From NCBI RefSeq assembly GCF_000427335.1, contig NZ_ATMR01000094.1, positions 91,036 to 155,035 on the forward strand: a stretch of 64,000 nt of DNA, written 5' to 3'. This DNA comes from Winogradskyella psychrotolerans RS-3. Its GTDB lineage: Bacteria; Bacteroidota; Bacteroidia; Flavobacteriales; Flavobacteriaceae. The notes below the pieces were generated by a model. The model made no database searches, was not told the DNA's origin, and saw only the letters and a program-made list of their open reading frames with translations. Positions 1-9,395 of this stretch are shown here, piece after piece. Made by a program: the position numbers and the translations under genes. Within the stretch, counting starts at the first letter, position 1, and each line of letters begins with the position of its first letter.

Positions 1-17
1 GACAAATTTATTTGTCT

Positions 18-36
18 TCCTGAACTAGTTTCAGGA
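18..36. repeat. REP-like inverted repeat (TCCTGAA...TTCAGGA)
   Basis: A 7-bp perfect inverted repeat with a 5-nt loop. It resembles the dispersed extragenic palindromes common in Flavobacteriaceae (CCTGAAcTtGTTTCAGG type; this is from general knowledge, copy number not checked here). It sits just after another palindrome at positions 1-16 (GACAAAT-TT-ATTTGTC). The first 120 bases otherwise hold no gene that I can see. Confidence 0.5.
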
Positions 37-121
37 TCTCAGTTAGTAATAGTAAGGTTTTTCTTTATGACGAAATTTGTTTAATAACGTATGGTATTCA
101 AAATAATATACAATTTCACAT

Positions 122-151
122 AAAAAAACCCAGACTAAAATAGTCTGGGTT
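122..151 (-). terminator. Rho-independent terminator of rpsP
   Basis: An 11-bp perfect stem (AACCCAGACTA / TAGTCTGGGTT) with a 3-nt loop, followed on the minus strand by a run of U (the A tract at 122-128). It lies about 22 nt beyond the rpsP stop codon, so rpsP ends its transcript here. Confidence 0.9.
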
Positions 152-173
152 AAAAGTATAAAAAATAATTTTT

Positions 174-686
174 TTATTCTTCTTCGTTAGCTGCTGTTTC
201 TTCAGTTGCAACATCTTCTGCTACTTCTTCTTCAACAACTGGTGCAGCTGCAGCGATACGTGCTTCGTTTACTGCTTTTTCTGCTTCTAATGCTTTAGCT
301 CTAGCATCAGCATCAGCTTTAGATAAACCGTCAGATTTAGCTTCAATTTTAGCTGCTTTTTCTTCCAACCAAGCATCGAATTTCGATTGTGCTTGTTCTT
401 CAGTAAGTGCACCTTTTCTAACTCCACCAGCTAAATGGTGTTTAAGCATTGCTCCTTTATAAGATAAAATTGCTTTTGCAGTGTCAGTAGGTTGTGCACC
501 GTTTTGTAACCATGTTACAGCTCCATTAACATCTAATTCGATAGTTGCAGGATTTGTGTTAGGATTGTAAGCACCTAACTTTTCAAGGTATTTACCATCT
601 CTTTTAGCGCGAGAATCCGCTGCTACGATCCAGTAATAAGGTTTTCCTTTCTTACCGTGTCTTTGTAATCTAATTTTTACAGGCAT
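174..686 (-). CDS. rpsP: 30S ribosomal protein S16 (bS16)
   Basis: Small-subunit ribosomal protein S16, which helps 30S assembly. The N-terminal 80 or so residues carry the family signature (start MPVKIRLQRHGKKGKPYYWI, then the KYLEKLGAYNP segment). At 170 aa it is about twice the E. coli length: residues ~85-170 form a charged, Ala/Glu-rich tail ending in a run of acidic residues, a normal feature of Flavobacteriia S16. The start is fixed by the conserved MPVKIRL. It has its own promoter at 733-761 and terminator at 122-151. The usual partner rimM would lie to the left, outside the window. Identification is secure; the role of the tail is unknown to me. Confidence 0.97.
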   Translation of the reverse strand: MPVKIRLQRHGKKGKPYYWIVAADSRAKRDGKYLEKLGAYNPNTNPATIELDVNGAVTWLQNGAQPTDTAKAILSYKGAMLKHHLAGGVRKGALTEEQAQSKFDAWLEEKAAKIEAKSDGLSKADADARAKALEAEKAVNEARIAAAAPVVEEEVAEDVATEETAANEEE

Positions 687-694
687 AATAATTA

Positions 695-729
695 ATTAAT
701 GAGGTTCTCGACCTCTGTTATTAATGAGG
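695..729 (-). promoter_or_regulatory. rpsP 5' leader hairpin and 10-bp direct repeat
   Basis: Between the predicted start of transcription (~726) and the rpsP start codon the leader is about 40 nt. It contains a small perfect hairpin (GAGGT / ACCTC, 701-715) and two copies of attaatgagg (695-704 and 720-729). Ribosomal-protein leaders often autoregulate; whether this one binds S16 is inference. Confidence 0.3.
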
Positions 730-732
730 GCG

Positions 733-761
733 CAAAGATACTATAATTTTTTAATTTGCAA
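733..761 (-). promoter_or_regulatory. Bacteroidota-type promoter of rpsP
   Basis: Minus strand reads TTG (759-761), 18 nt, TATCTTTG (733-740), matching the Bacteroidota sigma-A consensus TTG-N18-20-TAnnTTTG. It is correctly placed about 47 nt upstream of the rpsP ATG. Confidence 0.8.
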
Positions 762-867
762 CGGTTTAATTTGTTTTAAACGAGCGCTAAGTGTACTTTA
801 ACTAAAAGAAAAAGTGGAGTTATGCTCATTATTAAAAATTATTATACTTTTGACATTGTTGTTTCGT

Positions 868-875
868 TATATTTG
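868..875 (+). promoter_or_regulatory. -7 element (TATATTTG) upstream of the lipoprotein gene
   Basis: A perfect TAnnTTTG element 25 nt before the ATG at 901. The nearest TTG (850-852) is only 15 nt upstream, shorter than the usual spacing, so the -33 part is doubtful. Confidence 0.45.
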
Positions 876-900
876 GAGCACAGACAAAAGCCTTTTTTAA

Positions 901-2112
901 ATGAAGAAAAAACTAATCCTCTTATCTCTTATTTTTTTAACAGCATTCAGTTGTGGTGACGAAGTACAGTTTAATACGCCTGCTTTTCAAGGTGATCGTG
1001 AAAATGAACTGTGGAGAGCTAAGGCTTTCTCAGCTAGTATTGACGCATTTGGGTTTTTGACCATTACAGGAATTAACAATTCTGAAACTGTAAAACTGAT
1101 TGTTCCTTCTGTAATTGAATCAACCTTTATTGTGGGTGATATAGATATTGTTGAAGCACAATATAGTGATGGTTTTGGTGCAACGTATTCTACGACCAAT
1201 AAACCAGATGAAAGTGTTTCAATCTATCCTGAACTTGGTGAAATTATCATTGAGGAAATAGATGTAGTTAATAAAACCTTTACAGGAACGTATAGATTTT
1301 TAGCTTTTGATGCTTCTGGATTAAACTCTGTTGGGTTTACCAATGGTATTTTTTATAAAGTACCTTTGCTATCTGGTGAGTTTCCAACAAACCCTATAAC
1401 GTGTATAGATGTAGAGGTTGCTTCTGATGTTGCATTGATAGCTTATGAAAATACATTTTCTTCTGATTTAGAATTTGTAAATAGTGCGGCTTATTTAGCG
1501 GCATGTAGTGCGTATTCGGAAGCTTTAACAAATCAACGTATCTATTGTGGTGATTCCGATGGCGCTTTACAAGATATAATAGATGGTTTAGCTGACTGCC
1601 AAATATCTTGCGAAATTGCTACTGCAAATGTTGTAGAAGCAAACTCACAATATACAACGGCAACTATTGGTAATTATAATGAAAAGTGTGCACAGTTTAT
1701 CCTTTACTTACAAGAACAAATAGAAATTTGTGGTGACGCTGATGGAAGTATTCAGTTGCAAATTGATAATTTAGATTGTGGTGATGCCGATGGAGATGGT
1801 GTGCCTGATGCGTATGAAGATTTTAATAGTAATGGTGATCTTGAGGATGATGACACGGATAGTGATGGAATTCCAAATTATTTAGATAATGACGATGATG
1901 GTGATGGCATATTAACGCAATATGAAGCTAAAGATGCAGACGGAAATCCTATTGATACTGATGGTGATGGTGATGTGGATTATTTAGATAATGATGATGA
2001 CGGAGATACAATATTGACTATAAATGAAAATGCGGATCCAAATGGTGATGGTAACCCTGATGATGCTGTAGATACTGACGGTAATGGAGTTCCAGATTAT
2101 TTGCAAGCATAA
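901..2112 (+). CDS. Exported lipoprotein with DUF6252-like domain and calcium-binding DxDxDG repeats
   Basis: A 403-aa lipoprotein: hydrophobic signal then lipobox TAFSC at residue ~18, so it should be lipid-anchored and probably reach the cell surface. Residues ~35-155 resemble the Bacteroidota DUF6252 beta-rich domain (tentative). Residues ~165-295 are helical with regularly spaced cysteines and recall the small lipoprotein at 43448-43789. Residues ~295-403 are thrombospondin type-3-like repeats (DADGDG, DTDSDG, NDDDGDG, DTDGDGD), which bind Ca2+ in known families. The gene stands alone, with a -7 element upstream and a strong terminator downstream. Function unknown; a surface adhesin or structural role is inference. 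Confidence 0.85.
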   Translation: MKKKLILLSLIFLTAFSCGDEVQFNTPAFQGDRENELWRAKAFSASIDAFGFLTITGINNSETVKLIVPSVIESTFIVGDIDIVEAQYSDGFGATYSTTNKPDESVSIYPELGEIIIEEIDVVNKTFTGTYRFLAFDASGLNSVGFTNGIFYKVPLLSGEFPTNPITCIDVEVASDVALIAYENTFSSDLEFVNSAAYLAACSAYSEALTNQRIYCGDSDGALQDIIDGLADCQISCEIATANVVEANSQYTTATIGNYNEKCAQFILYLQEQIEICGDADGSIQLQIDNLDCGDADGDGVPDAYEDFNSNGDLEDDDTDSDGIPNYLDNDDDGDGILTQYEAKDADGNPIDTDGDGDVDYLDNDDDGDTILTINENADPNGDGNPDDAVDTDGNGVPDYLQA

Positions 2113-2136
2113 ATTAATCATTATATAATAATATTT

Positions 2137-2169
2137 AAGCGTCACTCATAATGAGTGACGCTTTTTTTT
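2137..2169 (+). terminator. Rho-independent terminator
   Basis: A 13-bp perfect stem (AAGCGTCACTCAT / ATGAGTGACGCTT) with a tiny loop and a run of eight T. It ends the lipoprotein transcript 25 nt after its stop codon. Confidence 0.92.
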
Positions 2170-2172
2170 GTT

Positions 2173-2190
2173 AAAGACTTATAAGTCTTT
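2173..2190. repeat. 18-bp perfect palindrome (AAAGACTTATAAGTCTTT)
   Basis: A perfect palindrome directly behind the terminator. It looks like the extragenic palindromes scattered through flavobacterial genomes; I see no gene for which it would be an operator, and only one copy of this exact form here. Confidence 0.5.
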
Positions 2191-2304
2191 GTTAAAGATG
2201 TTAAGTTGTGCTGTGTTTCCTATCATTTCTGTTATATTAATTATGGTTGTGAAACAATACGCAACCTAAAAGAACTTATTGAAATCTTAAATGAACAAGA
2301 TATA

Positions 2305-2754
2305 ATGAAGTATACAGAAGAAATTTCAAATAAATTAAACGAATTATTAATTAAGAATTACGATGCCGAAAAAGGCTATTTAAATGCCATTGACAATGTG
2401 GATAGTAAACGATTAGAAATGTTTTTTAAGCGTAGAGCCTCAGAACGCAGTGAATTTGCAAAGGAACTAAGAACTGAGATATTGCAGTATGGTGAGATTC
2501 CAGAAGATTCTGGAAGTTTTAAAGGTGCAATGCATAGAAATTGGATGAGTTTAAAGTCTGCATTTAGTTCTAATAACGAAGAGACTATTTTAGAAGAGGC
2601 TATTAAAGGTGAAGAAGCGAGTTTAGACGTTTATAACGATTTAATTAAAGAACGTAACTTGCCGCCAAGTATTGACGCCTTGTTGTTAAAGCATAAAAAC
2701 GCTATCCAAGCCGCAATTAATTCAGAGAAAGTGCAAGAGGAGTTAATATCGTAA
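2305..2754 (+). CDS. PA2169 family four-helix-bundle protein (DUF2383)
   Basis: A 149-aa soluble helical protein matching the DUF2383/PA2169 family: NKLNELLIKNYDAEKGY near the N-terminus, RASERSEFAKEL around residue 50, the GSFKGAMHRNWM segment around residue 75 and a GEEASLDVYN helix around residue 105. These ferritin-like bundles are often stress-induced in Bacteroidota; no catalytic role is established. The reading frame is open further upstream (to 2206), but the extra residues are not like the family, so the ATG at 2305 is preferred. It has its own terminator. Confidence 0.88.
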   Translation: MKYTEEISNKLNELLIKNYDAEKGYLNAIDNVDSKRLEMFFKRRASERSEFAKELRTEILQYGEIPEDSGSFKGAMHRNWMSLKSAFSSNNEETILEEAIKGEEASLDVYNDLIKERNLPPSIDALLLKHKNAIQAAINSEKVQEELIS

Positions 2755-2774
2755 TTAATTTAAAATAAAGATTG

Positions 2775-2802
2775 AAGTCAGCTTTTAAAGCTGGCTTTTT
2801 TT
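2775..2802 (+). terminator. Rho-independent terminator
   Basis: An 11-bp stem (AAGTCAGCTTT / AAAGCTGGCTT, one G-T pair) followed by T7, 20 nt after the stop codon of the PA2169-family gene. Confidence 0.85.
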
Positions 2803-2971
2803 ATGTTCAAAACTCTTTGTAATTTCATTTCAGAAAAGTTCAAATTCTATGTAATTTTATGAGCTAACTTTTTGAGGGCTTTAATTGTGGTTTTTGCTGA
2901 TTATGAGTAATTTACACTTTGATGTCCTTGCGGTAATGCGCAGCACTTAATAAAAAACAACAGAACACTAC

Positions 2972-5900
2972 ATGTACTTAATATTCGATACTGAAACCAC
3001 AGGATTACCAAAACGCTGGGATGCACCAATTACAGATACTGATAATTGGCCAAGATGTATTCAGATTGCTTGGCAATTGCATGATGGTATGGGAAATTGT
3101 ATTGAGCACGAAGATTATTTGGTAAAACCAGAAGGCTTTAATATTCCGTATGATGCTGAGAAAATTCATGGTATTTCAACTGAATTAGCGCAAGAACAAG
3201 GTGTGTCACTTTCTGAAGTTTTAGAGAAATTTAATGCGGCTTTAGCTAAAACAAAATTCGTTGTTGGTCAGAATGTAAAGTTCGATTTAAATATTATGGG
3301 AGCGGAATTTGTACGTGAAAACGTCACAAATCCACTTCAAGAATTACCGGTTTTAGATACCTGTACAGAACATACAGCAAGTTTGTGTCAATTGCCTGGT
3401 GGACGTTACGGGAAGTTTAAATTGCCAACCCTAACGGAATTACATCAGTACTTATTTAATAAGCCATTTTCTGAAGCTCACAATGCCACAGCCGATGTTG
3501 AAGCAACCACACGTTGTTTTTTAGAATTAATAAGACGTAAACAATATACCAAAGAGCAGTTAGATGTAGAGCCAGAATATTTTGAGAATTTCACGCAAGA
3601 AAATCCTGCGGAAGTTCAGCTTATTGGTTTAAAACACATCAACCTTAAGAAGGAAAGTGCTAAAATTAACGCACGCCTTCAAAAAGAACAAGCGGTACCT
3701 GTAACCATTGATAAAGAAGCGGCATCGCAAATTAAGGATGTCGATTTTGCACATTTACATAACCATTCACAGTATTCCATTCTTCAATCTACGATTAGTG
3801 TTAAAGATTTAGTGGCTGCAGCTGCTAGAGAAAATATGCCAGCAGTCGCGATGACTGATCACGGAAATATGATGGGAGCATTTCATTTTGTGACTGCGGT
3901 TTCCAATCATAATAAAGGGGTAAAAGCACAGCACAAGCAAGCAGAAGAAGCCGGGTTAGAAAAGAAAGGCAAAATCATGAAACCAATTATTGGTTGTGAG
4001 TTTTTTGTGTGCGAAAATCACGCAGATAAAACCCGAAAAGATAATGGGTATCAAATTGTGTTAATGGCCAAGAATAAAAAGGGCTATCACAATTTGGCAA
4101 AATTATCATCTGCGGCCTTTACAGATGGTTTTTATTACGTACCAAGAGTTGATAAAAAACTGATTGAACACTATAAAGAAGATTTAATCTGTTTAACCGG
4201 AAACCTTTATGGTGAAGTGCCAAGTAAGGTTTTAAATGTGGGTGAAAATCAGGCGGAAGAAGCCTTATTGTGGTGGAAAGAAACGTTTCAAGATGATTTA
4301 TATGTTGAAATAATGCGTCATAACCAAGAGGATGAAAATCGGGTGAATCCGGTATTAATTCAAATGGCAAAAAAGCATGATGTTAAATTGGTCGCTACCA
4401 ATAATACCTATTATGTCGATCAAGAAAATGCCAATGCACACGATATTTTATTATGTGTAAAAGATGGTGAAAAACAGGCGACGCCAATTGGTCGTGGTCG
4501 TGGTTATCGTTACGGTTTACCAAATCAAGAATATTACTTTAAGTCTTCAGAAGAAATGAAAGCACTCTTTAGAGATGTGCCAGAAGCGATTGTGAATATC
4601 GGCGACGTAGTCGATAAGATTGAGCCTTACGAATTAGCTAGAGATGTATTATTACCTGCTTTCGATATTCCTGAAGAATTTAAATTTGAAGAAGATTTAG
4701 CAGATAACGGTAAACGTGGTGAAAATGCATTTTTAAGACATTTAACTTACAAAGGTGCCAAAATACGTTACGGTGAGATTACACCAGCCATTGAGGAGCG
4801 TCTCGATTTTGAGTTAAGCGTTATTGAAAAAACAGGATATCCAGGTTATTTCTTAATTGTAGAAGATTTTATTCGCGAAGCCAGAAAAATGGATGTTTCC
4901 GTTGGTCCTGGTCGTGGATCTGCAGCAGGTTCGGTAGTGGCCTATTGTTTGTGGATTACCAATATTGATCCTATTAAGTACGATTTACTTTTTGAGCGTT
5001 TCTTAAATCCAGATCGTGTAAGTATGCCCGATATTGATATCGATTTTGATGATGAAGGTCGTGGTCGTGTAATGCAATATGTAATTGATAAATATGGTTC
5101 TAACCAAGTAGCGCAGATTATTACTTACGGAACCATGGCTGCAAAATCTTCAATTAGAGATACCGCCAGAGTTTTAGATTTACCGTTAAATGAAGCCGAT
5201 CATATTGCGAAGTTAATTCCGTTGATGTCTAAATTAGGCAAGATTTTTGGGCTTTCGGAAAAGGAGTTAGCAAGTAAATTTAGAGCTGAAGATTTAGAGA
5301 AAATTAATGAATTACTCAATATTTCTGATGGTGACGATTTACAAGCCGAAACCATCAACCAAGCACGGATTTTAGAAGGTTCGGTTCGTAACACAGGGAT
5401 TCACGCTTGTGGTGTAATCATCACACCAGGAGATATTACCAATTATGTGCCTGTTGCGCTGGCTAAAGATTCCGATTTATATGTTACCCAATTTGATAAC
5501 TCTGTTGTTGAGGATGCAGGGTTGTTGAAAATGGATTTCTTGGGATTAAAACGTTAACCTTAATTAAGGATACCGTAAAACTTGTAAAAGCCAAGCACGA
5601 TATTTTACTTGATCCTGATAGTTTTCCACTCGATGATGTGAAAACATATGAGTTATTCCAACGCGGCGAAACAGTTGGTGTGTTTCAGTATGAATCGCCA
5701 GGCATGCAAAAACACATGAAGAATCTGAAACCTACGGTTTTTGATGATTTAATTGCCATGAACGCCCTGTATCGCCCTGGTCCAATGGAATATATTCCAA
5801 GTTTCATTGCGCGTAAACATGGTGATGAAGAGATTGTGTACGATTTACCAGAAATGGAAGAGTACCTTAAGGAAACTTACGGAATTACGGTTTACCAAGA

Positions 5901-7350
5901 GCAAGTAATGCTACTGTCTCAAAAGTTGGCTGACTTTACCAAAGGTGAAGCCGATGTCTTGAGAAAAGCGATGGGTAAAAAGCAGATTGCGGTTTTGGAT
6001 AAAATGAAACCAAAATTCATTGAACAAGCAAGTGCAAAAGGTTTAGACGCTAAAAAGTTAGAAAAAATTTGGAAGGATTGGGAAGCCTTTGCAAGTTACG
6101 CCTTTAACAAATCGCACTCTACATGTTACGCATGGATTGCTTACCAAACAGCCTATTTAAAAGCGCATTACCCAGCAGAATATATGGCTGCTGTATTATC
6201 TAATAATATGAATGATATTAAATCCATTACCTTCTTTATGGAAGAATGTAAACGGATGCGATTACCAGTTTTAGGACCCGATGTTAATGAAAGTTTTTAC
6301 AAGTTTTCAGTAAATAAAGATAATGCTGTTCGTTTCGGAATGGGAGCGATAAAAGGTGTTGGTCATGGAGCTGTTCAGACGATTGTAGAAAACAGAAAAG
6401 AAGATGGACACTATAAATCTATCTTCGATTTTGCCAAACGTATTGATTTGCGTGCTGCCAATAAAAGAGCTTTTGAAGGGCTGGCGAATGCAGGTGGTTT
6501 TGATTGTTGGGCAGATACACACCGAGCGCAATACTTTGCAGACGAAGGTGATGGTGTCAGCTTTTTAGAAAAAGCAGTTAAGTATGGAGCCAAGCATCAG
6601 GAAAATGAAAACTCGGCGCAAGTCAGTTTATTTGGGGCCGCTAGTGATGTTCAGATCGCAGAACCTATTGTGCCTCCATGTGAAGATTGGGGAACGATGG
6701 AGAAATTATCGCGAGAACGCGAAGTGGTTGGGATTTATATTTCTGGTCATCCACTAGATGATTTTAATATTGAAATGAAAACTTTCTGCAACGGAGTGGT
6801 GGAGGATTTTAATGATTTGGAAACCATCGTAAATAAGGAAGTTACTTTTGGTGGCGTTGTTACCGATGTGCAACATCGTGTGAGTAAACAAGGAAAAGGT
6901 TGGGCTATTTTTACGATTGAAGATTATACCGATAGTTTTGAGTTTCGAATTTTTGGTGAAGATTATTTAAAGTTTAGACACTTTTTTGTGATTAACTCTT
7001 TTGTCTATGTCAGAGCCTTTGTGCGCGAAGGTTGGGTAAACAGAGACACAGGTAAAAAAGGAGATCCAAGGATTCAATTTAATAGTTTCCAGTTGTTGCA
7101 TGATGTGATGGATACCTATGCTAAAAAGTTATCCATTCAATTAAACATTAAAGATTTAGAAAGGGAAACAGTTTCTGTGTTGTATGACTTAATAAAATTC
7201 CACGAAGGCACTCAAACCTTAAATTTTGTGGTCTATGATAATGCTGAAAAGATAAAAGTACAGATGCCAAGTCGAAAAAATAAAGTTAAGATTTCGCAAC
7301 AACTCTTAAATAGTTTGAAGGAGCATGATATAATTTATAAGTTGAATTAG
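2972..7350 (+). CDS. dnaE: DNA polymerase III alpha subunit with fused exonuclease domain; one-base frameshift at ~5548
   Basis: Replicative polymerase, with proofreading fused as is usual in Bacteroidota. Part 1 (2972-5557, 861 codons): DEDDh exonuclease at residues ~1-190 (IFDTETTG, GQNVKFDLN, HNATADVEA); PHP domain from ~259 (LHNHSQYS, TDHGNMMG); polymerase core with SVGPGRGSAAGS and the catalytic PDIDIDFDD near residue 690. Part 2 (open to 7350; first ATG-like start at 5638): fingers, HhH and an OB-fold (VTFGGVVTDVQ). At 5545-5551 the sequence reads TTA AAA CGT TAA; one more A gives TTA AAA ACG TTA ACC and an uninterrupted 1459-aa protein joining LGLKT to LTLIKDTVKLV. The gene is essential, so a sequencing error in the A run is the likeliest cause. 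Confidence 0.93.
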
Positions 7351-7380
7351 ATGTTTAGAACTTGACTTGCGTATATTTAT

Positions 7381-7391
7381 GTGTTATGCGC
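7381..7391. repeat. Left arm of an 11-bp inverted repeat (GTGTTATGCGC)
   Basis: Exact reverse complement of GCGCATAACAC at 9243-9253. The two arms tightly flank the split gene at 7412-9241: this one lies 20 nt before its start, the other directly after its stop. The layout recalls mobile gene cassettes; see the right-hand element. Confidence 0.6.
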
Positions 7392-7411
7392 AATAAGGAT
7401 AAACAAATAGA

Positions 7412-8359
7412 ATGACAACAACTAGAAAATATTATGAATCCTTAATTGACGCTTTCATTCGAATTAACAAATCGAACGTAAACGAACCTAAAGAATACTT
7501 TGAGGCTAAATTAGAAATAAGTAATTTAATTAATAGAATACTAAAATTTGATTTATTTCCATTAACATTTTCTAATGATTTTTTTGATTTGTTAGAATCA
7601 GAATCAATAAAGGATTTTGATAATCAGAAAATCAAATTGATAAATGAATTGCATTTTGAATTAATTGAATGTCTTTGGACAACTCGTTTGCGCTTTGGTG
7701 GAGAATTAATCCAATATATATCAAAAATTAAAATTGCTTTATTAAATCTAAATATTAAGGAATTAGAATTATTTGAAAAAAATAAAACTGAACCGACTCA
7801 TAATTATTTCCCTGAAGTTTACAATTTTAAAAACAACAAGGATAAAACTCAAAGAATCAAAGAAATTAGAGCCTTTTCGAAAACTGGTCCTAAAAAGGAA
7901 AAATTAATCATAAAGAAAAAAGATTACACTAAGTTAGAAAACAAAATTGTTACTGATATAAGTAATTATAGAAGTTATATAATGGAACATTATCCATCTT
8001 TATCCGACAATTTTTCTTTTTGCAATAAAAAGGTTTTAGCTTATATTACAGAGGCAATGTCATCTGATATTTTTGAATTTCGAATTCACTCATATATGAC
8101 AACTAATGGTGATAATTCAGTAAAACTTGACCATCAATTTTATGATTTTTATCCTTCCTATTTTCACAACCTTGAAGAAATAATAGACAAATTTGCAGGA
8201 GCACATATTACAAGTCTAAAAAAAGAGGATTTTAGTTTTAGAAATCCATTTTCAATAAACAACATTCATCGTGAATTAATTGAAATTTTCATTCAAAACT
8301 CTAGTGGAAATGGAATTGAAGAATTTACTACATTCCTATTAAAGTGCAAAGGATACTAA
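7412..8359 (+). CDS. Unknown protein, N-terminal part of a gene split by an in-frame TAA
   Basis: A 315-aa Lys/Asn/Ile-rich protein with no signal peptide or membrane segment. I do not recognise this half. It ends at TAA 8357-8359, but the same frame stays open from 8360 to 9241, so it may be the N-terminal half of a ~609-aa protein whose C-terminus looks like a PD-(D/E)XK nuclease. Base composition is visibly more AT-rich than neighbouring dnaE, and the unit is flanked by an 11-bp inverted repeat, both signs of lateral gain. It could instead be a real stand-alone first gene. Confidence 0.6.
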   Translation: MTTTRKYYESLIDAFIRINKSNVNEPKEYFEAKLEISNLINRILKFDLFPLTFSNDFFDLLESESIKDFDNQKIKLINELHFELIECLWTTRLRFGGELIQYISKIKIALLNLNIKELELFEKNKTEPTHNYFPEVYNFKNNKDKTQRIKEIRAFSKTGPKKEKLIIKKKDYTKLENKIVTDISNYRSYIMEHYPSLSDNFSFCNKKVLAYITEAMSSDIFEFRIHSYMTTNGDNSVKLDHQFYDFYPSYFHNLEEIIDKFAGAHITSLKKEDFSFRNPFSINNIHRELIEIFIQNSSGNGIEEFTTFLLKCKGY

Positions 8360-9241
8360 ATCAATGAAGACTTACATAAGGATTTTAACTATGATATTTC
8401 TGCGTCAAAAGAAAAAAAATCATTTTCCTTCGAGATATTTCACCATAAATCTAGGAGTATCTCAAAAATTAAGGCTAGAATTACGAACATAAGTAAAACA
8501 TCATCAGAATTAATACCTTCTTTTATATTCACTTCATTTCCCGGAGAAGAAATTTATAAAATATTAAAAGAAGAAAATATTAAAACAATTATTCTACAAG
8601 ACCTAATTAGGGAACATTTTGAGTTACAAAATAGTCAAGTTATTCATTGGTATATTAAATCTAAAATATCCAATCTTAGAATTAAATCAAACAGTTTTGA
8701 ATTGAAATTTGAGGGAGAAAACCTAATTGCAAAACTTGAAAAATGTCTTCCTGGCGAAAAAAACTGGTCAGAATATGAATCTATAGGTGTAAATATTTTT
8801 AGGTTTTTATTTAAAGACAACTTCAAAAAATATTTGAGCGAGGAACAAATAGAGAATAACTTAAAAAACCATAGAAGAGATTTATTAGTGAATAATAATC
8901 CCTCTGATTTAACTTCTTTTTGGTCAGACACTAAAAGGAATTATAATTGTTCGGCAATTATAATTGATTTTAAAAATTATTCAGGCAAACTTAATTCAAC
9001 AAATTTTTTCAGCGTTTCGAAATACACCAAAAAAAATGTTGGGGATTTTGCTATTGTATTTTCAAGAAAAGGAATTGACAAAACAGCAAAAATTGAACAA
9101 TCTGAATTATTTGGAAATGGAAAACTGTTGCTTGAATTTAGCGATAGTGAATTGATTGAAATGATAAGAGAAAAAATAATAGGAAAAGACCCAATTGACA
9201 GATTGGAATCTAAGAAATTTGAATTAGTAAAAAAATATTAA
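8360..9241 (+). pseudogene. Candidate PD-(D/E)XK nuclease domain, same frame as the preceding ORF
   Basis: Open in the same frame as 7412-8359 directly after its TAA, with no in-frame ATG until a possible TTG at 8702 (179 aa from there). The part from ~8745 has a restriction-endonuclease-like motif order: WSEYESIG, RRDLLVNN, FWSD, then IIIDFKNY (a D-x-K core) and GDFAIVFSRKG. This resembles restriction/type IV or other defence nucleases, which is an assignment by pattern only. Either the gene was inactivated by a nonsense change at 8357, or the second half is translated from a non-ATG start. Confidence 0.5.
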
Positions 9242-9242
9242 A

Positions 9243-9378
9243 GCGCATAACACTTTATATAATTTATTGCTAGTTCTAGCCAACTTACAAACATTCCTAC
9301 AGAATATTCTATCTGAGATTTATTTAATAAATTAGTTGCTTAACCACGTCACTAGCTATACACAAAATAGTTAGTTAC
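9243..9378. repeat. Cassette-end-like structured element (copy A)
   Basis: Starts with GCGCATAACAC, the right arm of the inverted repeat whose left arm is at 7381-7391. It continues as an imperfect stem-loop: ATTGCTAGT near the left end pairs with ACTAGCTAT near the right end. A diverged copy lies at 10423-10513 behind the next gene, sharing caactt, aacatt, aatattct and ttattta in order. An inverse core at a gene's 3' end complementary to the gene's own 5' boundary is the arrangement of integron attC cassettes, but no integrase is in the window. Confidence 0.45.
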
Positions 9379-9395
9379 AATTTGGAACAATACGC

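Noticed and set aside
2206..2304. Upstream extension of the PA2169-family protein
   Set aside because: The added residues (MCCVSYHF...) are unlike the family; the start at 2305 fits the usual length.
5540..5560. Programmed -1 frameshifting in dnaE
   Set aside because: The site (TTA AAA C) is not a proper slippery heptamer and two other conserved genes break at similar A runs, so a sequencing indel is simpler. Kept only as an alternative.
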